Source of the DNA: Aphanomyces cochlioides
Taxonomy: Eukaryota; Oomycota; Saprolegniomycetes; Saprolegniales; Verrucalvaceae
Reading direction: 5' to 3'
Assembly (NCBI GenBank): GCA_019828595.1
Contig: JAHQRK010000008.1
Span: 2,418,001 to 2,482,000, forward strand
DNA: 64,000 nucleotides
Position 1 is the stretch's first letter. Each line of letters opens with the position of its first letter. The notes beneath the pieces are model-generated. The model saw only the letters and a list, made by a program, of their open reading frames with translations. It did no database searches and had not been told where the DNA came from. The position numbers were made by a program, and so were the translations under genes. Shown piece after piece: positions 11,668 to 21,333 of this stretch.

Positions 11668-13118
11668 ATGGTGGCGCCTTCGTTTGAAACGTTCTTTGCC
11701 GATTTGACGGTCCTTCGCCGCCAAATTCACGAACACCCTGAGCTTGGCTTAGAAGAAGTCAAGACGCAAGCTCTCGTCCGCGACTATCTCATCAATGTCG
11801 CCAAGATTCCAGAGGAACAAATCCATGTCAGCGGCAAGACTGGCTTGGCTGTCGACATTTTCGGACCAACGGACGGACCCACGCCTGCCAATGCTCCCTT
11901 GACGTGCTTAGCGTTCCGTGGCGATATGGATGCGTTGCCGATGACGGAGCGCAATCCACATCTTCCGTATGAATCCAAGGTCGCTGGCGCAGCGCATATG
12001 TGCGGCCACGACGGCCACACGGCGAATTTGATGGGCTTTGCGGCGTTGGTCCAGCAACGCCGCCATTTGTTACCTCAGCATTCCACCATTCGCTTGTTGT
12101 TTCAACCGGGCGAGGAAGGCTTCTTTGGTGCGGAAGCGATGATCAAAGACGGTTGTCTCGAAGGCGTGGACGAAGTCTACGGCTACCACGTGGGTCCTTT
12201 TCCTCTAGGAAAAATTTACGTCAAATCTGGCCCGATCATGGCGCATTGCGCCTTCTTCGACGTCAAGATCACCGGTCCTGGTGGCCATGGCTCTGCTCCT
12301 CACATGACCAAAGTCCGTCAAGCTCTCAAAAACATTGCTCTTACCACTCTGTCGTTGTAGGATCCGATTGTTGCCGCAGGACAATTGATTACCGCCTTCC
12401 AAACGATTACAAGCCGCAATTTGTCGCCTCATGACAATGCCATCGTTTCGGTGTGCCAAGTCCACGGTGGTGAAGCCAACAACGTCATCCCATCGTCCGT
12501 GGCGTTGGCCGGCACGATTCGCGACTTCTCCCCCGCGTCCGCTGACACCATTCGACAACGTACAAAGTCAGCGGCATATCCACGTTTCTTACTGTCCGTT
12601 GTAGGCATGAAGACGCTCGTTGAGCACACGTGTGCTGCGTATGACCTCAAGGGTGACCTTGAGGTCCAAGAGCTGTATCCCGTCACGGTCAATCCTGTTG
12701 CGGAGACGACCATCTTCCAGTCGATTGCCGCGAGCATTGTCGGTGAAGCCAATGTATCCGACGAAGGATTGCCACTCTGCGGCGCAGAAGACTTTTCCTA
12801 CTTTTTGCAGGAACGTCCTGGTTGTTTCTTCTTCATCGGGTCGAGAGCTGAGGTATGACGTCATGCTATCTGCTTTGGTCTCACCATGGATGGATGTAGA
12901 ACGACAAGCAAAATCGTATGAACCACAGTGACACGGTAAGTTCTTCTTCGAGGTTTCCATCATGCTGACACCTCTTGTAGTTTGACTTCAACGACGAAAT
13001 TCTCCCACTGGGTGCTCGCTTCTTCTTGGAAATTGTTCAACATCGTCTCCAATGCGCATTGTACACTGCGGAAGAGCTTCAACAAATGACGGCGGATGTC
13101 TTGAAACGCTCCATCTAG
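11668..13118 (+). CDS. M20D metallo-amidohydrolase, copy 6 (5 exons, 421 aa)
   Basis: Exons are 11668-12312, 12361-12559, 12605-12852, 12900-12935 and 12981-13118; 1266 coding bases close at TAG. As in copy 5, the first three introns are absent, but the 36-bp NRMNHSDT exon is kept separate. MCGHDGH, GPGGHGSAP, HGGEANNVIPS and CGAEDFSYFL are present. Around the catalytic glutamates it reads PGEEGFFG where its siblings have PAEEGHFG, and the metal-histidine block is YHVGPF where others have YHNSPF, so substrate preference may differ. It follows copy 5 in the same direction. Confidence 0.9.
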
Positions 13119-13199
13119 AGGCCTCTCACACAAGATCTGCTGTACAACTCAAAATATATGTCAAAGTTGCATTGATGAATTTGTGTGAAATTTGCAATC

Positions 13200-13800
13200 C
13201 TATGAAGTACGCGGATCCACAAAACTCTCTTCCTTTTCTTCACTTGATTGCACGCCCCGTGATGGATTTGCCAACTCCAGGGGGGGGGGCACTGATACGA
13301 ATGCCACGTTCCATCTTGTCCAGCGATCCAACAAATTGTTCATGCCTTGTCGGCAGTAAATCAATTTGACACGAAAGTCAGGTATGCTAAGTCGTCCAAC
13401 CTCGAGACGATGGAGCTTGTACCATTTTTCAACTTTAATTTCATCGAAATAGGTTTGAGCAGCGCTAACTTTGAATTGCTTGAGAAGCTTGAGTCGAGGA
13501 GCAGTTCATAAACGCGTCTGTGGTGGCTCGCCTTGTGGAAGCTTCATTGTCTGTCGGCGGCACACTTTTGACAACGCCTCCAATCGTGCTCGTTGGACTC
13601 AGTCATGATGGACAAAATGTCTGGTGGAGTCTCGTCGCTTTGCTTCAACAGCTGCAAGGTTCGATCTTCAACGTGCAGCTAGGGTTCTCCCGACTCGCGC
13701 CAATTTATTCCGTGATATGCAGCGAAGAGTATCAATCTATTGCAGTGAATTGTGAACAGCTTCTTCTATTTGACCTTATGCTTGTGATGTGCCACATCTT
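13200..13800 (-). pseudogene. Remnant of a CRN-like gene (header and P-loop fragments)
   Basis: Read on the minus strand, 13660-13760 resembles the CRN header of the 18-kb copy: a NWRESG block followed by LLK and a TPP stretch. Bases 13215-13330 align with the antisense of the P-loop region at 16129-16250 (GGATCCACAA, then the ATTTGCCAA and CCAGG core, then diverged flank). Header precedes P-loop in the expected CRN order. Stops and a run of ten G at about 13281-13290 break every frame. No function is expected. Confidence 0.55.
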
Positions 13801-14580
13801 GTTTTCCAAGATGTGCACGCTGAACAAATACCCGTCTCCGATGACCACACACGCATCAACGACTTCATCACTTTCCAGGGAATTTGCAAATGCATGAAGA
13901 ATAAATCTCAACTGACACTTGTGATGCCGAAGTTACAAGTTATATGGTGTTTCGACCGAACCTATCGAAAATCTGCATGAGAATGTTCCAACAATGCCTT
14001 GTGACGTTTTACGTGCTCAAACCTTTGACTCGATCAGCAAGGCCGAAAGCGAAAAAATTATTGATGCATGCTAAGCATGCGCTAAATTTGCCATTATCTA
14101 TCAAGGGGAATACGCGAATTTTATCATTTAGTTGTTTCACCCGATCAACTGTCGAATCAAGTTTCACAAAACTGTAACACTGAAACAATCAAGACCGAGC
14201 AGCTTTGACACCGTCGAGTCAAGTAATTGGCATTTGGACTGAAGAAATATTTGCAAGCGCGGGACTTGTTTCAAGGTGCCTGAATTTTTGTTGATGGATT
14301 CAGCAACAAAACAACGTTGCCGCAATTTTCTTTAAGCACGACTGTCCGATAACGTCATGGTGATAAGATGGGAAAGTTTATAGATACAAATCTGTTCGCT
14401 GCAGTGTATATTGAATTATCCCAAAGAAAGCCCAATGCGAGACTAGTTCAATCTCTTCCTCGCAATTAGAATCAACCTCATATGGTTCTCTCTGAAGTTG
14501 ATGAATGGAAACACAGTTGATTCGACACATTTTTGTCACTTCTACGCCAAGGCTGCAAATATCGACCCATTTTGGCTCTT
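13801..14580. other. AT-rich intergenic region
   Basis: No gene or repeat recognised. Short open frames without family resemblance. Confidence 0.35.
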
Positions 14581-14775
14581 TCCCCACCTAAAATTCATTT
14601 TGATGCATTTTTGCCCAGCATTTCAGACACTTAGGGGCATGGCCGGGAGCTCCCGCGATGACGCCAATAACTTTGGCACATTTTAGGTGTTTGCAGTAGT
14701 TAAGAGCTCTAAAATGGCGGTTCATTGTTGGGAAGCCAGGGCAAAAAATGTATCAAAAATGAATTTTAGGGGGGA
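14581..14775. mobile_element. 195-bp element with 36-bp inverted repeats (MITE-like)
   Basis: The left arm (14581-14616, with CCTAAAATTCATTTT and ATTTTTGCCC) is mirrored by the right arm (14739-14775, with GGGC then AATGAATTTTAGG). About 120 bp of non-coding sequence separates them. Length and terminal inverted repeats fit a miniature transposon. I could not identify a clear target duplication. Confidence 0.6.
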
Positions 14776-14891
14776 TAAAGTTATCTTGCTCACTCTCCAT
14801 TACCACTGATGACAACATAAATAAAGATGATAAACTTGCAACTATCTGGTTGGTAAATTATCGAGCTTTTTCTCGCAATATAGCTTTCGCC

Positions 14892-16400
14892 TTACGTAGT
14901 CTTGTTGAAAAAGACCCTCTTGACATCGCGTTTTATATTCCATGCATTCCATCGAGTGTCGGAGTCTCCAACATGCCAGCCAGATACATTGCTTTGGTGT
15001 GTTCGTATGGACAAGCTTGGTGAATCACTTGGTATAGCCATTATTATTTCAATTCCATGAATTTTTAGTCCCAGATCATGCTGTATTTTTTTTGCTACAT
15101 CTGAAAAATGCTCAAACTTCACATCATGTGCAGCAGCTGAAGTAACTTGAATACATCTCAAGACCACTTTATACGTAACGCCAGTATCCGATGAGCTACG
15201 GTGAGCCCACTTCCATTGTTTGGGCAATAACCAGACGTTGTTCAATTTGTTCATTAGCGCGTCTTCGCTTGGAGTTTCGTCCTTAGCTTTCTTGACGACG
15301 TCCAATGACTTCATATCACAGCTTTTATATTTCGAGACTTCGATATTCTGAATTGAGTCATCTTCACAGAGCACTTCCAAATGTCCTCCTGTGGCACCTT
15401 TGATTTGCTGGATAAAATCCATCTCGACGATCCAACCAGTAAACGAACCATTTTTCAAGCATTTGGCGATACAATACGCCAGTCGAACAACCTCGTTGCC
15501 ACCTCTTTCAACAGCTAATCTGGCAACATACTGACTTGTAAAAAAAATGATCTCCACTTGGGTCTTGATTGCATGATAAATGATTGACCATATACGGACT
15601 TTCATACCCGATAACACCTTTTAGTAAGTCCACAACATTGGAGCACCTCGCAAAGTCCTCGTTAATGCTGTCAATAACTCTCGACGTCTCCATGCCAAAC
15701 ATCCATCTAGCAGAGCAACCAGCAAAGTAATATTTCTTCTCGATTTTCTCATCTTTGTTTCTGCCATTCTCCAGAAATGGTCGTACACTGGCAAAGAAGA
15801 CGTGGCTCTCGGTGGCACCAACATATTCTTGCAACGTCCACGGTACAGCACGAAATCTTGCAATTCCCATAGCCTCATCAACATCCATGTTTCTCTTCAA
15901 GGACAATGACGCAACTGAAATGGCTTTACGATTTGGATTGGTGTAATAGGAAAATACCATTTTTTCCAGCTGGCGATGCTCAGCAATATGAGTAACGCCA
16001 TCAACAACAACAATGTCATCGTCAACTTCGTCGATACAACTAAGCGCATCCCTGGGCTTTATAAGATAACAGCCACTTGATTTAAGTCGAACAATAAGTT
16101 CGCTTGCTCCAGAGCTCACCACGTGGATCCACAAGACACTCTTTCCTTTTTTTACCTGGTTGCATGCCCAGAACCACGTTGTGACAGATTTGCCAATTCC
16201 AGGAGGGCCATCGATACGAAGGCCACATGTTGATTTGTCTAACGCTATCAGAAGGTCAATGGTGTCCTTTCGACAGTCAATCAGTTTTCCCCTCGTGTCA
16301 TCAGAGCTCAACCTCACAATGTTTAGGCCAGACACTGTAAACCAGTTTCCAACTTTAAGAAGTGCGTAACTGTCTATTCTCGTCTGACACTGTGAATCAA
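14892..16400 (-). pseudogene. CRN/RHS-type P-loop NTPase gene, frameshifted at an A-run
   Basis: Two overlapping minus frames (about 16400-15508 and 15617-14892) make one product of roughly 490 residues if joined by a frame change near the eight-A run at 15539-15546. The first half carries a Walker A (GPPGIGKS) and a hydrophobic strand ending in aspartate (DDIVVVDG, Walker B-like), as in oomycete Crinkler and kinetoplastid RHS ATPase domains. The second half has a GWIVEMDF block that may belong to the nuclease-like domain of those families; this is inference. No ATG opens the first frame, so a 5' exon or header is missing. The single lesion could also be a homopolymer sequencing error. Confidence 0.6.
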
Positions 16401-16442
16401 CTCATGGCTCCACTCCAGGGACGACTTCATGTTGCTTAACTT

Positions 16443-16660
16443 TAAATCGTCAAAGTCTCAACACCGCCCCACGACCGCAATAATTTCTCGTACATCTTCC
16501 CTTCCAGTCATAGGTTGGATTGATTGAAGGGTGCGTCAGGAGAGCATCACGATGAAATGCAGCGCCACCAAATTGCCGATATCGATCGTCCACCATATCC
16601 TTGACAACATCAGGGTAGCAAACTTCCCGACATCGATGGAGTTTATCGAGCGTCATTTGA
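16443..16660 (-). pseudogene. CRN C-terminal fragment A
   Basis: The minus frame carries TLDKLHRCREVCYPDV followed by DDRYRQFGGAA. This block recurs at 17626-17895, 17000-17110 and 34340-34460 downstream of a P-loop. Only this block is preserved; the rest is frameshifted. Confidence 0.5.
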
Positions 16661-16979
16661 GTTCTGAAACGTACATTTTCAAATTGCGCATTTCTTTCAA
16701 ACGTTTGTTTTCAGTCTTTGCTGCGAACCACTGCTTCCGAAAGGGTCCAAAGCACTCCGGAGGAGCAGCGAAGTATAATTTCGGAGCCACGTCAATGTCT
16801 TTGTTCGATTTCTTCTACAAAGACGAGTTCCAGGTGAAACCTGCTCATGGCAACGATCATTTCTCTTGAGTTGGGAAGACTTTATTGACAAATATTGCTT
16901 CGTCAGACTCCCATCAAGCTCTGAAAGTATGTTGGGCTCCCACGCCTTCAGGACGATACTGAAACGCATAGCTCAAAAG

Positions 16980-17596
16980 AGCCGATTTGTCTGCATGACG
17001 ATGGAAAGCAGGCCGTGCTGCGCCACCAAATTCACGATATCGATCGTCCACCATGTCCATGGCAACACCAGGGTAGCAAACTTGTCGGCATCGATGGAGT
17101 TCATCAAGCGTCCAGTCTGGAAATCACCACGCTTCCGCTTTGGATTGTTTCACGTAGTCCTGATAGTATTTCTCGGATCGAGAGTTCTCAATCAACATAG
17201 TCGTGCATGACGAGGCCAACGGGATCGAATTGTATCCGTCAATCATGTACAGAGTCAACTTGCTGCAGTCATTCAGCATCATGTACGCGGCGGTACCGCT
17301 CCACGGCGCAAACATTAAAGTCTTTCAAGTCATACACACCAAGTACACTTGGTGATTTTGTTGGATGATGCGTCTTGGCTTGAACGAACATGGAGGATCA
17401 TGGACTATGCGATATAAAATGTAGACAAAGAAGAGCGACTTGCCAATACATGGCGTTCCAGAGATGCCAAACTTTGTCCTGCCAGTGGGAAATGCCATCC
17501 CCGACGCTGAGGAAATCCAATCGCCAACCAATGTCGCATGCTTCAAAGCCTTCAGTTGCTTGCTTGTCATGGGAATGAAGGCGGCATGTCTCCATA
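16980..17596 (-). pseudogene. CRN fragment B with P-loop but no header
   Basis: From right to left it encodes LKHATLVGDWI, the Walker A GTPCIGKS with FFVYIL, an SFKPRRI block, a segment with LTLYMIDG, and the terminal DDRYREFGGAA block near 17030. The frame changes at least twice. It abuts the tail of fragment C, so two incomplete CRN copies are joined head to tail. It lacks the secretion/header domain. Confidence 0.55.
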
Positions 17597-17599
17597 GCT

Positions 17600-18424
17600 G
17601 CTCTCCGACGTAGTTGGAAGCAATATCAAATTCGTAGTCCTGGACAATTATGTGCAGCACCCTTTGGGCTGTTGGGAAAATTGCACTGGGGGCAACCAAT
17701 CTGGCGCACACTCGTGACAGCGTTTCCATCTTCCACAGCTGCATCCATTCGACGGACGATATTTCTCTCACTCGCGTGAAATACAGACCGTGCCACACCG
17801 CCAAACACGCGGTATCGATTGTCCAGCGTCTCCTTGTCAACGTGCGGGAAGCAAATTTGTCGGCATTGGTCGAGTTTATCGAGGGTAAAACCCATTCGAC
17901 AGCGTCAGTTTGTCGCTCGTAATACTGCTAAGTGGATGATCGAGGCGAAGCGATGAACAGGGTCGCGCACGTCGAGTCGACGGGAGACGAATCCTCTCCG
18001 TCCATGAGTCAACCTGGGATGCCTTGTCGACGTTTTCAATTTGAGACTTTGGACGACGTTGTCGCTTTCGTGGACGCTCGTCGCTTCCAAGCTGCACCAG
18101 CAGATGGATTATATTGCCGTCATCGTCCGTCTTGAAGACATCTCGGATGAAATTGGATGCAATCTCCTCTCTCGACGTGTCCATATCATCCTCTCCACGC
18201 CAGACGGAGTCGCGCCGCCATGCTTTAAAAGCGCCACCCACGGATCTCCAACTTGGAACCACGTCTTCCCAGACTCGCGCCAATTCTTCTCCGTGTTGGC
18301 GGCATACAGAGTCAATTTGTCTGCTCGACACAGGACGCAGGATGACTTGTTCGCCTTGATCTTCACTCGCGCGCGTCGACATCAACGACGAATGGTCTCC
18401 CATCGCTAATTCGCATCGTCCCAT
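17600..18424 (-). pseudogene. CRN fragment C with header but deleted P-loop
   Basis: The minus frame at 18366-18109 holds the CRN header (ADKLTLYAA then NWRESGK); a second frame continues with IIHLLVQLG and a basic RPRKRQRRPK stretch that could be a nuclear localisation signal. After the linker it jumps to VHRFASIIHL and the QCRQICFPHV / RYRVFGGVARSVF block, so the P-loop middle has been lost. The header-to-HLLVQL frame break occurs at the same place as in the 35-kb copy. CRN proteins are translocated effectors of oomycetes; this copy looks inactive. Confidence 0.6.
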
Positions 18425-18541
18425 CTTTGAAATGATGGAAATCGACTCATGACTTGACAGACGTACGCGAGAGAATCTTCCGCCGACCGACTCGAGTTGT
18501 ACCTGTCAGAATGAATTGTCGTCGTCGTTGAACCTCCCATG

Positions 18542-18558
18542 TCATTTTGCAATTCCCC
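18542..18558 (+). promoter_or_regulatory. Initiator-like core promoter of pseudogene copy 7
   Basis: TCATTTTGCAATTCCCC, almost identical to the copy 2 site, 29 bases before the ATG at 18571. Confidence 0.4.
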
Positions 18559-18570
18559 ATCGATACTGGC

Positions 18571-19066
18571 ATGGTGCTGCAGACAACGACGCTCAACTTT
18601 GACGCTTTCTTTGCCGACTTGGCGAAAATTCGCCGCCATATGCATGCAAACCCAGAAGCTGAGTTTCCAAGAGTACAAGACGCAAGCGCTCGTCCGTGAC
18701 TATCTCATCAATCAAGCGCAGATCCCCGTCGAGCAGATCTCCGTGAGCGGCAAGACTGGTACGATCGCCGCTACTTTACTTGGACATGCTAGGATGATTG
18801 TAGGTTTGGTCGTGGATATATTTGGTCCCAAGGAAGGTCCTCAACCTGCGGAGGCGGTGGTCAAATGCGTGGCCTTTCGTGGAGATATGGACGCTCTGCC
18901 GATGACAGAACACAACTCGCATCTTTCGTACGAATCCAAAGTTCCAGGCGCGGCACATATGTGTGGCCACGATGGACATACGGCAAATTTGATGGGATTC
19001 GGTCATCTTGTCCAGCAACGCCATCATTTGTTGCCGCTGCATTCGACTATTCGATTGTTGTTTCAA
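18571..19066 (+). pseudogene. M20D amidohydrolase, copy 7, 5' half only
   Basis: It starts MVLQTTTLNFDAFF, shifts frame at NPEAEF (one extra base compared with NPELSF) and continues through the 45-bp intron-1 sequence, DMDALPMTEHN, MCGHDGH and LLFQ. At 19066 homology stops and the sequence turns into the antisense of copy 8. The catalytic PAEE and the entire lid and C-terminal domains are missing. Confidence 0.85.
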
Positions 19067-19503
19067 GCAAGCAGCCGTCTTTGATCATCGCTGGCGCACC
19101 GAAATGGCCTTCTTCCGCCGGTTGAAACAACAAACGAATGGTCGAATGCGGCGGCAACAAGTGGCGGCGTTGCTGGACAAGATGACTAAATCCCATCAAA
19201 TTTGCCGTATGTCCATCGTGGCCACGCACATTCACCACCACCTCCGCAGAGAGGACCTTCCTGGGGACCAAAGATATCCACGACCAAGCCTACAATCATC
19301 CTAGCATGTCCAAGTAAAGTAGCGGCGATCGTACCAGTCTTGCCGCTCACGGAGATCTGCACGGACGAGCGCTTGCATCTTGTATACTCTTGGAAGTTCA
19401 GCTCTGGGTTTGTATGGATATGGCGGCGGATCTTGGTCAAGTCGGCAAAGAAGTTGGCAAAGTTGAGCGTTGCTGTCGTCGTCGTCGTCGGCAGCAGGAC
19501 CAT
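19067..19503 (-). pseudogene. M20D amidohydrolase, copy 8, truncated and deleted
   Basis: The minus-strand ATG at 19503 gives MVLLPTTTTTATLNF and HTNPELNFQEY. An internal deletion removes the VRDYLINQ region, the 45-bp intron-1 sequence follows, and a second deletion around 19235 fuses the GPQEGP block to GHDGHTANLM without the AFRGDMDALPM segment. It then reads PAEEGHFGAPAMIKDGCLL up to the palindrome centre. The 3' half is absent. Confidence 0.8.
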
Positions 19504-19791
19504 GATGCTCTTGACGGCGAATTTTAAAATGACACTCCAACGAGGAGGACCGACAAGGATTCTTCCTGCTACGATCCTCCTCCTCCGCGTTGAAATCCCG
19601 ACGAGAATCCTGACTCAGCGCCGCCATCCCGCGACAAATCCATGGAATACGTCGTCCTTCATGAAGACGACATTGGTCGATTCCGCCGCGCCGCTCGCCA
19701 TATTCCATGGCCTCGTCTTTCCTGTTGCTGGCGAAATGGAAAATGGCGTGCTGCAACCTGTCCAGATGGACGGACGACGATGGATTTATTA

Positions 19792-21333
19792 TCAAGGATG
19801 ACGCGCCAAGACGTCGGTAGTCATGTCTTCAAGCTCGTCTTTGGTGTACAATGCGCACTGGAGACGCTGGTGCGCAATTTCCAAGTACATCCGCGCACTC
19901 AGTGGGAGAATGCGGTCGTTGAAGTCAAACTACGCGCCTTGCGTGAGCTCCACGTGTCGACGAGATGGTCCTACCGTGTCGCTGTGGGGATGGCGCATCT
20001 GTGTTTCGTTCTACACAGTCAAGTCAGCACGATAAGCGTCATGGCGGTCAACCTACAGCTTCCCGAGTGCCGATCGTGAAGAAACAGCCTGGACGCTGCT
20101 GGAGGAAGTACGTAAAGTCTTCCCCGGCCATGGCGGGCAGTCCTTCGTCCGAGACGCGGTCGGCACCGACGACAGACGCCGCGATCGCTTCAAAGTTCTT
20201 GGTCTCGCGCACAGGATTCACCACGACGGGATACATGTCGAAGAGTTGGAGCTTTCCGTCGAGGCCGTACGCCGCACAAGTATGCTCGACGATGGTCGCC
20301 ATGCCTATGCAGAGGAGACCGTCGTCAGCGTTGAGCTGCAATGGTGCAATGCAGTACGTTGCTTGATGGTCGATTCAACGGCGGGAGCGAAGTCGCGGAT
20401 GGTTCCTGACAGTCTGACCGACGACGGGATCACATTGTCGGCCTCCCCGCCATGGACTTGGCAAATCGAGACAATCGCAGCGTCGTGGGGCGACACATTC
20501 CGGCTCGTGATGGTATTGATGGCGAGAATGACTTGACCCGCGGCGACAATCGGGTCATTCGTGACTTGGGGAGCAGAGCCATGCCCACCAGGACCTGAAA
20601 TCGTTATGGTGAACGTTCCGCCGTGGGCCATCATCGGTCCTCTTTTGACGTGGACGGTGCCGAGTGGACTCGGTGAGTTGTGGAACCTAGACAGCATGGA
20701 TATCCTCAGCGCGATGTCGTCGGGAAGAAGAAAGCGCTTGTACCCGTAGACTTCATCGACGCCAAGCAAGCAGCCGTCTTTGATCATGGCTGGCGCACCG
20801 AAATGGCCTTCTTCCGCTGGTTGAAACAACAAACGAACGGTCGAATGCGGCGGCAAGAGATGGCGGCGTTGCTGGACAAGATGCGCGAATCCCATCAAGT
20901 TGACTGTGTGTCCGTCGTGGCCACACATATGTGCCGCGCCTGGAACTTTGGATTGGTATGCAAGATGCGGATTGTGTTCTGTCATGGGCAGAGCGTCCAT
21001 GTCGCCACGGAAAGCCACGCATTTCACCACTGCCTCTGCAGGTGGAGGACCTTCCTTGGAAGGTCCTCCAAAGATATCCACGACGAGGCCAGTCTTGCCG
21101 CTCACTGTGATCTGCTCGGCGGGAATGTGCGCTTGATTGATGAGATAGTCGCGGACGAGCGCTTGCGTCTTGAATTCCTGGAAGCTCAGCTCTGGGTTTT
21201 CATGAACATGGCGGCGGATCTTGGTCAGCTCGGCAAAAAACGCGGCGAATTGAGAGGCCATGGCGCTCAGAGGATGTGTGGCCGAGTTGGATTTCTCGGA
21301 AATGAAAGCCAGAGATGCAGGCGGCGCCGCCAT
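19792..21333 (-). CDS. M20D metallo-amidohydrolase, copy 9 (5 exons, 422 or 446 aa)
   Basis: On the minus strand, exons run 21333 (or 21261) to 20744, 20686-20358, 20304-20057, 20010-19975 and 19929-19792. From the internal ATG at 21261 (MASQFAAFFAEL) the 1269 bases close at TGA; this start matches sibling lengths. The outer ATG at 21333 adds 24 residues not found in the family. MCGHDGH, PAEEGHFG, FHN, GPGGHGSAP and RHPHSDT are present. The late block is MAGEDFTYFL instead of CGAEDF, and FGGPSKEGPP carries a small insertion. Introns 1, 2 and 4 of the ancestral set are absent; intron 3 (YG|FHN) is kept. Confidence 0.9.

Larger units (their letters stand above)
18537..19535. repeat. Long inverted repeat formed by amidohydrolase copies 7 and 8
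   Basis: Left arm about 18537-19066 and right arm about 19122-19535 encode the same gene segment on opposite strands, around a 55-bp spacer (19067-19121). Both arms include the start region, the 45-bp intron-1 sequence and the MCGHDGH/LLFQ coding region. The right arm has lost two short internal stretches. Read-through transcription would give an RNA with a stem of several hundred base pairs. Confidence 0.85.

Noticed and set aside
13281..13290. Run of ten G as a structural element
   Set aside because: It falls within the CRN remnant where the P-loop region would be, and is more simply a homopolymer expansion in decayed sequence.
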